DNA of 64,000 bases from contig NZ_CP044427.1 of the NCBI RefSeq assembly GCF_008843165.1, forward strand, positions 3,286,001 through 3,350,000, in the 5' to 3' direction. Numbering within the stretch: the first letter of the stretch is position 1; every line of letters starts with the position of its first letter. The DNA is from Ornithinimicrobium pratense (GTDB lineage Bacteria; Actinomycetota; Actinomycetes; Actinomycetales; Dermatophilaceae). This document shows, one piece after another, positions 1 to 8,107 of this stretch. A program made the position numbers and the translations under genes. Below the pieces are notes generated by a model, which did no database searches, was not told the origin of the DNA, and was given only the letters and a program-made list of their open reading frames with translations.

Positions 1-1795
1 AGTCCACGCCCAGGGCCACCAGGAAGAGGAAGGCGAGCAGCGGCATGCTGGCGTCGATGGCGTTGAAGCCCAGCACGCCGGTGAACAGCCACCAGGACAC
101 ACCCAGGGCCGCAGCCGAGGTCGCCACGGTGGTCAGCACCAGCACCAGCGGGGCCAGGACGGACCGGAGCAGACCGACCAGGACGACGAAGATCAGGACC
201 AGGATGAGCGGCATGATCAGCCAGCGGTCCTGCACATTGCCCTCGCCCTCGTCCAGCGCCGAGGCGTCGCCGCCGGTGACGTAGACGTCGTCCGGCACCG
301 CGTCGCGGATCGCCAGCACGGCCTCCTTCGACTCGTCGCTGCCCGGTTCCGCGTCCAGGACCACCTGGACCTGGCCGATCCCGGACTCGGGGGCGATCAC
401 GGTGGCCTGCTCCACGCCGGCGACGTCGGAGACGGTCTCGGACAGCTCCTCGAGGCCGGCCTCGTCCTCGGTCTTCGTCACCAGGATCACCGGGTCGGAA
501 GCACCGGCGGGGAAGGACTCCCCCAGCCGCTGGCTCGCCGTGATCGCCTCCGGGGTGTCGATGAACTGGTCCTCGGGAGCGAGCCCGGTCTGGTACTGGA
601 ACAGGCCGGCGGTCATCGCGCCCAGCAGCACGAAAGTGGCCAGGATCCAGGCCACCGGGCGGCGGGCCACGGTGTCACCGATGCGCCGCCAGACCGAGCG
701 GGACTCGGCCAGACCCTGCTCTCCTTGCCGCGGCACCTTCGGCCAGAAGATCCAGCGACCGAAGTTGACCAGCACGGACGGCAGGATGATCAGCCCCATC
801 AGCATCGCGACCAGGATGCCGACGGCGGAGGCCAAACCCAACCCGCGGGTGGAGGGGAAGACCGACAGCAACAGGGTCAGCACACCCACCGCGACGGTGC
901 TCGCGCTGGCGGTGATGGCCTCGGCGGCCCGGCGCAGCGCGACGGCCATCGCCTCGTGCCGAGACTCCCGTTGCCGCAGCTCATCGCGGTAGCGACTGAT
1001 GAGCAGCAGGGCATAGTTGGTCCCGGCGCCGAAGACCAGCACCGACAGGATGCCGACGGTCGAGTCATCCCACGGCACCCCGAAGGTCTTCAGCGCATGG
1101 GTCGCCGCCGTGGTCGCGAGCTGGTCGCCGATGCCGACGACCCCCAGCGGCAGGATCCACAGGATCGGGCTGCGGTAGGTGAGGATCAGCAGGATGGCCA
1201 CGACCGAGGCGGTGGCGGCCAGCAGGGTGAAGTTGGCGCCGTCGAAGACCGAGGCCAGGTCCGCGGAGATCGCGGCGGGCCCGGTCACCTGGGCCGTGAC
1301 CCCGTCCGGCACGGCGTCGGTCAGGCCGGCGCGCAGCTCGGCGACGGTGTCGCGGGCGACCGAGGAGGTCGGCGCGTCGATCTCGATCACGCTGAAGGCG
1401 GCGGTGCCGTCCTGCGCCGGGATGACCGGGAAGGTGGCGTCGGTGACGCCCTCCGGCGGGCCGGACTGACCCTCACCCTCGCCAGTAGCCTCGGGGGGCT
1501 CCACCCCCTCAGGGGCCACATCCTCCATCACCGAGGCGAGGTCGGGCAGCAGCTCGGCGATCCCCTGGTCCTCGACGGTGAAGAGCACGATCGCTGTCTG
1601 GTTGCCCTCCTCGGGCAGCCTCTCCAGCAGTTCTTGACCCTGGGCGCTCTCGAACCCGGCAGGCAGGCTGTCCAGGGGGCTGGGCGAGCGCTCCGCCGGA
1701 CCGACTCCGAGGATGACGAGCAACCCCAGCAGGAGGCCCACGACCGCCACGATCCAGGAGCGGCGGCCAGTGATGGCCTCGATGATGCGCGACAC
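1..1795 (-). CDS. MMPL/RND family exporter (3' part missing)
   Basis: Reading the minus strand from a GTG at 1795 gives about 598 residues without a stop before the window ends, so the C-terminus lies outside. The start is supported by a GAAAGG ribosome site 6 nt upstream. The protein opens with a short basic stretch and one membrane helix (about residues 12-33), then a long extracytoplasmic segment rich in Asp/Glu and Gly (about 35-195), then a block of five or more membrane helices, a cytoplasmic segment and the beginning of a second half with the same order. This duplicated helix-loop-helices layout is that of MMPL/RND-type exporters, which move lipids or hydrophobic drugs using the proton gradient. 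It is divergent from a MarR regulator, the usual arrangement for a regulated efflux pump. The substrate cannot be told from sequence. Confidence 0.85.
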   Translation of the reverse strand, partial: MSRIIEAITGRRSWIVAVVGLLLGLLVILGVGPAERSPSPLDSLPAGFESAQGQELLERLPEEGNQTAIVLFTVEDQGIAELLPDLASVMEDVAPEGVEPPEATGEGEGQSGPPEGVTDATFPVIPAQDGTAAFSVIEIDAPTSSVARDTVAELRAGLTDAVPDGVTAQVTGPAAISADLASVFDGANFTLLAATASVVAILLILTYRSPILWILPLGVVGIGDQLATTAATHALKTFGVPWDDSTVGILSVLVFGAGTNYALLLISRYRDELRQRESRHEAMAVALRRAAEAITASASTVAVGVLTLLLSVFPSTRGLGLASAVGILVAMLMGLIILPSVLVNFGRWIFWPKVPRQGEQGLAESRSVWRRIGDTVARRPVAWILATFVLLGAMTAGLFQYQTGLAPEDQFIDTPEAITASQRLGESFPAGASDPVILVTKTEDEAGLEELSETVSDVAGVEQATVIAPESGIGQVQVVLDAEPGSDESKEAVLAIRDAVPDDVYVTGGDASALDEGEGNVQDRWLIMPLILVLIFVVLVGLLRSVLAPLVLVLTTVATSAAALGVSWWLFTGVLGFNAIDASMPLLAFLFLVALGVD

Positions 1796-1822
1796 GAGGG
1801 GCCTTTCGGAGTGTGTGGGGTG

Positions 1823-1859
1823 AAGTGCCTCAGTAAGTACCTAAGTTGATGAAGTACTT
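1823..1859. promoter_or_regulatory. Operator-like repeats between exporter and MarR gene
   Basis: Four copies of an AAGT-led octamer lie in 37 bp: 1823-1830, 1835-1842, 1843-1850 and 1852-1859. Within them AAGTAC (1835-1840) and GTACTT (1854-1859) form an inverted repeat with a 13-nt spacer. The position, between divergent start codons at 1795 and 1937, and the symmetry fit a MarR dimer site controlling both genes. This is inference; no promoter boxes were clearly identified. Confidence 0.5.
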
Positions 1860-1936
1860 CGGTCAAACTACCACGGGGTGTCTATAGGGTTCTGTCTCAA
1901 CCGAGGACAACCCTCGACAGACGCAGGAGGCATCTG

Positions 1937-2431
1937 ATGGACAGGCGAGAAGAGGGCACACCGGCGCCGGCGCCGGCGCCGGGTCACGCCTCCCGCTGGG
2001 TGCAGGACTGGCAGCGCAGTCAGACCCTCGACGCCCTGCGCCGGCTGCTCAACACCAGCGGACGGGTGACCCCTGCACTGGCGCGCCGGACCGGCCTGTC
2101 CCACACCGAGCTCAGCGTGCTCGAGCACGTCATGGAGGAGCCCCTGGGCCCCAGCGAGCTGGCTCAGCGCATCGGCGTGACCAGCGCCGCAGCCAGCGGG
2201 ATCGTCGATCGCCTCGTCGCCCGGGGTCACGCCGAGCGGCAGCCGCACCCGACCGACCGGCGGCGCACCGCGGTCGTCTGCACCAGCAGCGGGCGCGAGG
2301 AGCTGATCCAGCACCTGATGCCGATGTTTGTCGAGCTGGCCCGGCTGGACGCGGACTTCACCGACGGCGAGCTGGCCGTGATCCACCGCTTCCTCACCGC
2401 CGCCGACCGCGCCGTCGGGCGTCTGCTCTAG
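1937..2431 (+). CDS. MarR family transcriptional regulator
   Basis: A 164-residue protein of normal MarR length. The ATG follows a perfect AGGAGG at 1925-1930 with a 6-nt spacer. The winged-helix core is visible: a helical segment with LSHTELSVLEHVMEE, a recognition helix region around TSAAASGIVDRLVARG (about residues 95-110), and a wing with PTDRRRTAVV, the classic D-x-R-R basic wing. The N-terminus has a short Ala-Pro repeat and is probably disordered. Its likely role is ligand-responsive repression of the divergent exporter and of itself through the repeats at 1823-1859. The ligand is unknown. Confidence 0.9.
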   Translation: MDRREEGTPAPAPAPGHASRWVQDWQRSQTLDALRRLLNTSGRVTPALARRTGLSHTELSVLEHVMEEPLGPSELAQRIGVTSAAASGIVDRLVARGHAERQPHPTDRRRTAVVCTSSGREELIQHLMPMFVELARLDADFTDGELAVIHRFLTAADRAVGRLL

Positions 2432-2490
2432 ACCGCGTGCGCACCTGGTGGGGCGGGCCGCCCGAGCGCTGGGCCTCGTAGACTAGGTGG

Positions 2491-3012
2491 ATGAGCGCCA
2501 CCCACCCCCGCCCGGCCCGACTCGCCGTCGCCCTCACGGTGTCCGACCGCAGCTCCGACGGCACCCGTGAGGACACCTCCGGTCGGCTGCTGGCCGAGGG
2601 CCTGGAGAAGATGGGCTTCGAGGTGCGCACCGAGATCGTGCCCGACGGGGCGGACAATGTCGCCGGAGCGCTCCGGGACGCGGTCGAGCAGCGGGCCGGG
2701 CTGGTGGTGAGCACCGGCGGCACGGGCATGGGTCCACGAGACCTGACCCCCGAGGGCACGCGTGCGGTGATCACCCGGGAGAACCCCGGGCTGGCCGAGC
2801 TGCTGCGGCACGAGGGCGCACGGCATACCCCGTTCGCGGCGGTCTCCCGCGGGGTGGTGGGCGTCGTGGACTGGCCGGCGGAGCGCGGCGCCGGCGGCAC
2901 CCTGGTGGTCAACCTGCCCGGGCGGCCCGCAGCCGTCACCGAAGGCCTTGAGGTGATCGGGCCGTTGCTCGGGCACGTCCTGGACCAGATCGGCGGAGGT
3001 GACCACCGATGA
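2491..3012 (+). CDS. moaB: Molybdenum cofactor protein MoaB/Mog
   Basis: A 173-residue MoaB/MogA fold protein. These enzymes adenylylate molybdopterin before metal insertion (Mog activity); actinobacterial members are usually named MoaB or Mog. Diagnostic motifs are STGGTGMGPRDLTPEGT at about 74-90 (substrate and Mg-binding GGTG and the RDxTPE element) and VNLPGRPAAVTEGL near 147-160. A GGTGG ribosome site precedes the ATG. The stop overlaps the start of moaA by 4 nt (ATGA at 3009-3012), so the two are translationally coupled. It supplies cofactor for the nitrate reductase and formate dehydrogenase encoded downstream. Confidence 0.92.
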   Translation: MSATHPRPARLAVALTVSDRSSDGTREDTSGRLLAEGLEKMGFEVRTEIVPDGADNVAGALRDAVEQRAGLVVSTGGTGMGPRDLTPEGTRAVITRENPGLAELLRHEGARHTPFAAVSRGVVGVVDWPAERGAGGTLVVNLPGRPAAVTEGLEVIGPLLGHVLDQIGGGDHR

Positions 3013-4028
3013 CCGCCACCGCTCCCCAGCCTCAACGCGGGCCCCTGATCGACCGCTACGGCCGGGTGCACCGGGACCTGCGCATCTCGGTGACCGACCG
3101 CTGCTCGCTGCGCTGCACCTACTGCATGCCCGAGGACGGCGTGCCGTGGCTGCCTCGCCTGACGATGCTGACCACCCCCGAGGTCATCCGACTGGGCGGG
3201 ATCGCGGTGTCCCTCGGCATCGAGGAGATCCGGCTGACCGGGGGCGAGCCGCTGCTGCGCCGCGACCTGGTCGACGTGGTCGCCGGCCTCGCGGCCCTGG
3301 ACCCGGCCCCCGAGATCTCGATGACCACCAACGGGATCGGGCTGGACAAGACCGCGTCGGCCCTGCGCGAGGCGGGCATGACGCGGGTCAACGTCAGCCT
3401 GGACACGCTGCGCCGGGAGACCTTCATCCAGCTGGCCAAGCGGGACCGGCTGCACGACACCTTGTCCGGGGTCCGGGCGGCGGCAGAGGCCGGGTTGACC
3501 CCGGTCAAGCTCAACACCGTGCTGATGCGCGGGATCAACGACATCGACGCCCCCGACCTGCTGGCCTTCGCCCTGGAGCACGGCTATGAGCTGCGCTTCA
3601 TCGAGCAGATGCCGCTGGACGCACAGCACCGGTGGGACCGCAGCCAGATGATCACGGGCGAAGAGATCCTGGCCCACCTGCGTCCGCGTTTCGACCTGGA
3701 GCCGATGCCGGACGAGAGCCGCGGTTCCGCGCCGGCCGAGCTGTTCCTGGTCAACGGCGGGCCCGCGACGGTCGGGGTGATCGCCTCGGTGACGATGCCC
3801 TTCTGCGGGACCTGTGACCGGGTTCGGCTCACCGCCGACGGCCAGGTGCGCAACTGCCTGTTCGCCGCCGGCGAGACCGACCTGCGCACGCCGCTGCGCG
3901 ACGGGGCCTCCGACGACGAGCTGGCGCAGATCTTCCGCGACTCAATCGGAGCCAAGCTGCCCGGTCACGGCATCAACGAGCCGCACTTCCTCCAGCCTCC
4001 TCGCCCGATGAGCGCGATCGGCGGCTGA
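3009..4028 (+). CDS. moaA: GTP 3',8-cyclase MoaA
   Basis: A 339-residue radical SAM enzyme that converts GTP to 3',8-cyclo-GTP, the first committed step of molybdopterin synthesis. The SAM cluster motif is C32-x3-C36-x2-C39 (RCSLRCTYCMPE). LTGGEPLLRRD follows at about 77-87. The C-terminal second cluster motif FCGTCDRVRLTADGQ with a later Cys in VRNCLF is present, and the protein ends in the conserved Gly-Gly tail (AIGG). Length and motif order are complete. It overlaps moaB by 4 nt and converges on moaD. moaC and moaE are not in the window. Confidence 0.97.
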   Translation: MTATAPQPQRGPLIDRYGRVHRDLRISVTDRCSLRCTYCMPEDGVPWLPRLTMLTTPEVIRLGGIAVSLGIEEIRLTGGEPLLRRDLVDVVAGLAALDPAPEISMTTNGIGLDKTASALREAGMTRVNVSLDTLRRETFIQLAKRDRLHDTLSGVRAAAEAGLTPVKLNTVLMRGINDIDAPDLLAFALEHGYELRFIEQMPLDAQHRWDRSQMITGEEILAHLRPRFDLEPMPDESRGSAPAELFLVNGGPATVGVIASVTMPFCGTCDRVRLTADGQVRNCLFAAGETDLRTPLRDGASDDELAQIFRDSIGAKLPGHGINEPHFLQPPRPMSAIGG

Positions 4029-4056
4029 CCGAGCGGGCCCTGGGCCGAAGCGAACG

Positions 4057-4166
4057 GCGGGTCAGCCGCCAGCGAAAGGCGGGTCAGCCGCCAGCGAAAG
4101 GCGGGTCAGCCGCCAGCGAAAGGCGGGTCAGCCGCCAGCGAAGGGCGGGTCAGCCGCCAGCGAAGG
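4057..4166. repeat. 22-bp tandem repeat, 5 copies, spanning moaD stop
   Basis: Five copies at 4057-4078, 4079-4100, 4101-4122, 4123-4144 and 4145-4166, almost identical (the last two differ by A to G at the final base). On the minus strand each unit encodes the last residues of MoaD (Phe-Ala-Gly-Gly-stop), so the gene's end including its TGA has been copied four more times downstream. As 22 is not a multiple of 3, the copied TGA falls in all three frames. It fills the gap between the convergent moaA and moaD. Confidence 0.95.
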
Positions 4167-4389
4167 GCGGGAGCACGTCGAGCTCGGCATCATGAGCCAG
4201 CGGCAGGCTGGGGTCGGAGACGTACTGTCCCTCGTGCAGCACCGAGCTGCGCTCCAGCACCCGGGCCAGCTCGGCCCCGTGCCTGGTGCGAAGGTCGGCG
4301 AGCAGGGTGCCGAGGTCGTCGGCGTCCACCCGCTCGCTCTGGGTCCCGGCCGCCTCGGCGGCCGCCGCGAAATACCTCACCGTGGCCAT
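4150..4389 (-). CDS. moaD: Molybdopterin synthase small subunit MoaD
   Basis: A 79-residue ubiquitin-like sulfur carrier. The start at 4389 gives MATVRYFAAAAEAAG, the usual first beta-strand, with GGGAGA 8 nt upstream; an in-frame upstream ATG at 4476 would add a sequence unlike MoaD. The protein ends in Phe-Ala-Gly-Gly. The terminal Gly-Gly is essential: it is adenylated by MoeB/MoeZ and becomes a thiocarboxylate that donates sulfur to precursor Z. Its activator MoeZ is encoded 1 kb upstream on the same strand. Its last codons and stop form the first unit of a five-copy minisatellite. Confidence 0.93.
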   Translation of the reverse strand: MATVRYFAAAAEAAGTQSERVDADDLGTLLADLRTRHGAELARVLERSSVLHEGQYVSDPSLPLAHDAELDVLPPFAGG

Positions 4390-4440
4390 GGGGCCAGTCT
4401 CCCAGATGCGCAGGCGGGGTCCCACCCCGCCAGCCGCAGC

Positions 4441-4499
4441 CGGGTCACACCCGCCGGTCAGCAGGACCCGGGTCACACCCGCCGCCGGTCAGCAGGACC
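4441..4499. repeat. 28/31-bp tandem duplication at mobA 3' end
   Basis: Two copies, 4441-4468 (28 bp) and 4469-4499 (31 bp). The second has three extra bases (an additional GCC), otherwise they match. The minus-strand mobA stop codon (4445-4447) lies in the distal copy, so the last nine residues of MobA come from the duplicated DNA. Confidence 0.85.
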
Positions 4500-5248
4500 C
4501 GGTGACGTTCGTCGTGCGCCACCCGCTGCGCCCAGTCCTCCATGTCCTCCCACGTGTCGACGTCGCCCAGGTGCTGCGCCTCGACGTCGACCTCGTGCCA
4601 GCGCAGGTCGGTGACCAGGCGCCGGACGGAGGTGTCCCGGACGTCGGGGAGCGCGACCAGGGCCCGCTCCAGCGCGGTCCGACGGTAGAGCGCCAACAGC
4701 CACTGTCGGTGGCCGGTCGCGTCCAGGGGGCTGACCGCCTCGACATCATCGTCGACGTGGGCCAGCTCGGCGGCCAAAGATGCGAGCGCACGAGCTGCCT
4801 CTGGCTGGTCGACGGCCGCCACCGCGACCCAGTCGCTGCTCTGCTCAGCTCCTCGACCCCCCTCGGCCAGCGCGTCCAGGCCGGCGGCGATACCCGCCAC
4901 CGGACCCCCGTCCGGTGGGTCCTCCAGGGTCTGCAGCAGGGTTCGGCCGGTCCCGGACGGGGGGAGCGTGGTGCGTCCGACCACGACGACCGCCCCACCC
5001 AGGTCCACGTCCTGCACCAGTCGCTCCAGCAGAGACCGCCCGCCGACGACGAGAGCTGCCTTGTCGCGGCCGCCGAGCCGGGCCCCCCGTCCCCCAGCAA
5101 GGATCAGCAGGTCGACAGGGACGGGGGCGTCGACAGGGACGGGGGCGTCGACAGGGACGGGGACGTCGGTCGGGACGGGGACGTCGGCCGGGACAGGGGC
5201 GTCGACAGGGACGGGGGCGTCGGTCGGGACGGGGTGGTGCGTCGGCAT
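4445..5248 (-). CDS. mobA: Molybdenum cofactor guanylyltransferase MobA-like, with repeat N-terminus
   Basis: A 267-residue protein. The nucleotidyltransferase core begins at residue 47 with LLILAGGRGARLGGRDKA, the GTP/Mg-binding signature of MobA, and continues with DQPEAARAL and a C-terminal WEDMEDW region like other actinobacterial MobA proteins. It would attach GMP to molybdopterin, making the bis-MGD used by NarG and formate dehydrogenase. Residues 6-46 are about seven repeats of a hexapeptide of the type Pro-Val-Pro-x-Asp-x, absent from typical MobA, encoded by an 18-bp minisatellite. The first in-frame ATG precedes that repeat and no start codon is visible after it, so the tail appears to be translated. 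A GAGGT sits very close to the ATG, so the start is not certain. Confidence 0.85.
   Translation of the reverse strand: MPTHHPVPTDAPVPVDAPVPADVPVPTDVPVPVDAPVPVDAPVPVDLLILAGGRGARLGGRDKAALVVGGRSLLERLVQDVDLGGAVVVVGRTTLPPSGTGRTLLQTLEDPPDGGPVAGIAAGLDALAEGGRGAEQSSDWVAVAAVDQPEAARALASLAAELAHVDDDVEAVSPLDATGHRQWLLALYRRTALERALVALPDVRDTSVRRLVTDLRWHEVDVEAQHLGDVDTWEDMEDWAQRVAHDERHRVLLTGGGCDPGPADRRV
5111..5236. repeat. 18-bp in-frame tandem repeat, 7 copies
   Basis: Seven 18-bp units run from 5111 to 5236, of the form GTCGACAGGGACGGGGGC with one to three changes per unit (fourth, fifth and seventh are most diverged). Being a multiple of 3, the array stays in frame and encodes the Pro-Val-Pro-x-Asp-x hexapeptides at the MobA N-terminus. 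Copy number is likely to vary between strains. Confidence 0.95.
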
Positions 5249-5315
5249 ACCTCAGCATGGCACCGTCCCGACCCCGCCCACCAGGGTGCCGCATCCCCGA
5301 CCGGGCCCCTCCTGC

Positions 5316-5394
5316 CACGCATGTGCAAAAGCGGTGCGTCACATCCGTTGTTTCGGCTACGCATGTGACGCACCGTTTCCGCACACGGGCGCTC
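5316..5394 (+). repeat. 79-bp dispersed intergenic element, copy A
   Basis: This stretch between moeZ and mobA aligns without gaps to 40046-40124, with 56 of 79 positions identical by my count. It contains an inverted repeat: CGGTGCGTCACAT at about 5332-5344 and its complement about 18 nt later, plus two GTGNNNCAC palindromes. It lies between two minus-strand genes probably in one operon, so it could form an RNA hairpin or bind a protein. Function unknown. Confidence 0.7.
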
Positions 5395-5403
5395 GGGGAA
5401 GGG

Positions 5404-6537
5404 TCAGTAGCTGGGCAGAGAGGGGTCGACGTGCTCGATCCAGGCCAGCATCCCGCCCGTCATCACGCTGACGTCCTCGCGGCCAATGCGCACCAGGTGG
5501 GCCGCGGCGCGACGGGCGCGGGGGCCGGCCTTGCAGTAGACGACGACCGGGCCGTCGGGCAGGTGGTGGTCAAAGTCGTCCCAGGTGAGCACCTCGCCGA
5601 CCGGGACGCACAGCGCCCCGGGGACCGTGCCCAGCTGGTGCTCGGCCGGCTCGCGCACGTCCAGCAGGACGGGCGGCTCGTCGGTGAGCATGGCGCAGAC
5701 CTCTCGCGCGGAGTGCTCGCGGAGCGCGATCATCTCCCGCACCGGCTCCCGCGCGACCGCGGCCAGCACCGCACCCGCGGGCCGCAGCGGGATCTCCCGC
5801 GTGCGCTGGGTGAGGGCGTCCACGAGCAGCACCCGGCCGATCAGGGGCTCGCCGAAGCCGCAGATCAGCTTGACCGCCTCGGCGGCCATGATCGAGCCGA
5901 CCTGGCCGACGAGTGCCCCCAGCACGCCGGCCTCCGCGCAGGAGGGCACGTCTTCGGGCCGGGGCGGCACCGGGTAAAGGTCACGGAGGGTGACCGCGTC
6001 GGTCACGCCCGGGACGAAGGTGGAGAGCTGGGCGTCGAAGCGCAGCACCGCGGCCCACACCACCGGCACGCCGAGGGCCGCGCAGGCGTCGCTCACGGCA
6101 TAGCGGGTGGGGAAGTTGTCGGCCCCGTCCAGCACCACGTCGTGACCCCGCAGCAGGTCTTGGGCGTTCTCCGGGGTGATCCGCTGCTGCCGGGTCACGA
6201 CGGTGACGTCGGGGTTCAGCGCCCGGGCGAAGCCGGAGGCCGAGTCGGCCTTCGGGGTGCCGATCGAGTCGGCGCGGTGCATGACCTGCCGCTGCAGGTT
6301 GGTGGTGTCGACGATGTCGTCGTCGATGATCGTCAGGTGTCCGACGCCGGCGGCCGCCAGGTAGGCCACGATCGGGCTCCCCAGCCCGCCGGCGCCCACG
6401 ACCGCCACCCGGGCGTTGAGCAGCCGCCGCTGGGCCTCGATGCCCATCCCGGGGACCAGCAGGTGCCGCGAGTAGCGGGAGACCTGGGCCGGGGTGAGCT
6501 CGGGGCCGAGCTCAACGAGGGGCGCGAGGGTGGTCAC
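5404..6537 (-). CDS. moeZ: MoaD-activating adenylyltransferase/sulfurtransferase MoeZ
   Basis: A 377-residue fusion. The N-terminal ThiF/MoeB domain (about 15-265) has RYSRHLLVPG, the ATP loop GAGGLGSP at 48-55, and CAEAGVLG, a conserved E1-like stretch. The C-terminal rhodanese domain (about 285-377) has the active loop CKAGPR with Cys335. It adenylates the MoaD C-terminal glycine and transfers sulfur to form the thiocarboxylate. The GTG at 6537 fits the family N-terminus (VTTLAPLVELGPELTPAQ); the open frame runs further upstream only inside narI. The start lies 23 nt after the narI stop, so it is probably the last gene of the nar transcript, making sulfur transfer to molybdopterin co-regulated with nitrate reductase. 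The ribosome site is weak. Confidence 0.92.
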   Translation of the reverse strand: MTTLAPLVELGPELTPAQVSRYSRHLLVPGMGIEAQRRLLNARVAVVGAGGLGSPIVAYLAAAGVGHLTIIDDDIVDTTNLQRQVMHRADSIGTPKADSASGFARALNPDVTVVTRQQRITPENAQDLLRGHDVVLDGADNFPTRYAVSDACAALGVPVVWAAVLRFDAQLSTFVPGVTDAVTLRDLYPVPPRPEDVPSCAEAGVLGALVGQVGSIMAAEAVKLICGFGEPLIGRVLLVDALTQRTREIPLRPAGAVLAAVAREPVREMIALREHSAREVCAMLTDEPPVLLDVREPAEHQLGTVPGALCVPVGEVLTWDDFDHHLPDGPVVVYCKAGPRARRAAAHLVRIGREDVSVMTGGMLAWIEHVDPSLPSY

Positions 6538-6560
6538 GTCCAGCAGGCTACGTGAGTGGC

Positions 6561-7316
6561 TCAGCCGACCCGCTCCCAGCCGCGCTTCTGGGCGCGGGTG
6601 CCGGTGGCCCGGCCCTGCCGGACGTCCCGGGAACGGTAGACGATGTAGGGCCGCACGAAGTAGCCCAGGGGGGCGGAGAAGACGTGCACCAGCCGGGTGA
6701 ACGGCCACATCGCGAAGAGGATGAACGCCCAGAAGGCATGCGCCCGGAAGCTCCACGGGATGCCTTCCATCAGGGTGGGGTCCGGCTGGAACCAGAAGAT
6801 CTGCCGGAACCAGACGGAGACGTTCTCCCGGTAGTTGAAGTAGCCGTGCGCCCCGGTCTGCTCCGGGCTGACCCCCACACCAGCGGTCTGCAGGGTGTTG
6901 AGCGCACCCAGGACGATGACCAGCATCATCGCGGCATACATCACCTTGTCGTTGACCGTGGTGGCGGAGAAGACCGGCCCGACGGTCCGGCGCCGGTAGA
7001 CCAGGATCGCCAGGCCCGCCACCGTCATGATCCCGAAGATGACCCCGCCGATCACGGCGAACTGGTGGTAGACCTCCTCGGGCACCACCCGGTCGGTCCA
7101 CGACTTGGGGATGACCAGGCCCATGAAGTGACCGAGCGCCACGCCGAGGATCCCGAAGTGGAACAGCGGGCTGCCGATCCGCAGCAGCTTGCGTTCGTAG
7201 AGCTGGGAGCTGCGGGTGGTCCACCCGAACTTGTCGTAGCGGTAGCGCCACACGTGGCCCACCACGAAGATCGCGAGGCAGACGTACGGGACGATCACCC
7301 AGAGGAAGGTACTCAT
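6561..7316 (-). CDS. narI: Respiratory nitrate reductase gamma subunit NarI
   Basis: A 251-residue membrane cytochrome b with five hydrophobic helices. The paired heme-ligand histidines are visible: H53 and H63 (FHFGILGVALGHFMG) and H193 and H211 (AHAFWAFIL ... RLVHVFSAP). It takes electrons from menaquinol at the outer face and passes them to NarH. ATG at 7316 has AGGAG 8 nt upstream and overlaps the narJ stop by 4 nt. Length and spacing match NarI; the C-terminal basic tail is normal. Confidence 0.97.
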   Translation of the reverse strand: MSTFLWVIVPYVCLAIFVVGHVWRYRYDKFGWTTRSSQLYERKLLRIGSPLFHFGILGVALGHFMGLVIPKSWTDRVVPEEVYHQFAVIGGVIFGIMTVAGLAILVYRRRTVGPVFSATTVNDKVMYAAMMLVIVLGALNTLQTAGVGVSPEQTGAHGYFNYRENVSVWFRQIFWFQPDPTLMEGIPWSFRAHAFWAFILFAMWPFTRLVHVFSAPLGYFVRPYIVYRSRDVRQGRATGTRAQKRGWERVG

Positions 7317-8107
7317 CGGGGGGCTCCTACGGGAATGGTGGATCCGAGCTGGGCAGGGGAGGTATGCGGTGCACCGTCGCCGCAGCCGCCGGCCGGCGGC
7401 TCGCGCAGCTGGTCCAGGGCGGGGTCGATGGCATAGGGGGCGTTGAGGGCGGCGTCGTCCAGGCCGACGGTCTCTTGCGGCGGGCCCTGGGCAATGAGCT
7501 TGGCTAGCGCCACCTCGTCGTCGCTGTCCAGCGCCGGCAGGGTGGCGCGGACCGCGGCCAGCACGTCCAGCCAGGGTGAGGAGCGCTTGTCCAGCGCCCG
7601 CCGCAGCAACTCGATCCCGACCCGGTGGTCGTTGAGCAGCTTCCAGGCCGTCTCCGGTGCGGTGGTCGCCCCGAACTCCAGGACGACCGGGAGGAAGTCG
7701 GGCAGCTCGGCGGGGCTGTCCTCCCCCTCGCGCAGCTCCATGCCGTGCTGGCGGTAGAGCTGCTTGAAGCGGACCAGGGCCACGCCCCGGTTGCGGGTGT
7801 CGCCGTGCAGGAAGTAGGTCAGGTGCAGTGCGCACTTGCGGGTCACGTCGAAGGTGTCGACGTAGGCGACCTGCAGCGCGCCCAGACCTTCCTGCGCCAG
7901 CGTCGTGTCCACGTGGTCCAGGAACCGGCTCAACGGTCCGCCGGCCTGCCCGGGCAGCCCGGCCACCACCTCTCGCAGCAGGGGCAGCCGAGCGACCAGC
8001 TGGTCGTCGGGGTAGTCCAGCAGCAGCGAGCACAGCTGCCACGTGTCCGCCTGGGCCTGGGCGTCCAGCCGCGGCTGGGTGCGGCGGTGCCGCTTCCAGG
8101 GCAGCAT
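7313..8107 (-). CDS. narJ: Nitrate reductase assembly chaperone NarJ
   Basis: A 264-residue TorD/NarJ-like chaperone that inserts the molybdenum cofactor into NarG before membrane docking. Family features seen are LCSLLLDYPDDQL near 25-37, a helical body with TYFLHGDTRNRGVALVRFKQLYRQHG at about 97-122, and LPDFLPVVLEF near 134-144. Its start overlaps the narH stop (TGATG) and its stop overlaps the narI start. The C-terminal 35 residues are Gly/Pro-rich and variable. Confidence 0.95.
   Translation of the reverse strand: MLPWKRHRRTQPRLDAQAQADTWQLCSLLLDYPDDQLVARLPLLREVVAGLPGQAGGPLSRFLDHVDTTLAQEGLGALQVAYVDTFDVTRKCALHLTYFLHGDTRNRGVALVRFKQLYRQHGMELREGEDSPAELPDFLPVVLEFGATTAPETAWKLLNDHRVGIELLRRALDKRSSPWLDVLAAVRATLPALDSDDEVALAKLIAQGPPQETVGLDDAALNAPYAIDPALDQLREPPAGGCGDGAPHTSPAQLGSTIPVGAPR

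Noticed and set aside
725..1849. Long plus-strand reading frame across the exporter gene
   Set aside because: It runs antisense to the exporter, has Gly/Arg/Asp-rich low-complexity content and no family features; high GC creates such shadows.
4057..4166. CRISPR-like array
   Set aside because: The units are directly adjacent with no spacers and encode the end of moaD; it is a minisatellite.
5404..7251. A 615-residue MoeZ
   Set aside because: The upstream half is the narI region in another frame and contains no ThiF-like sequence. The true N-terminus is near 6537.
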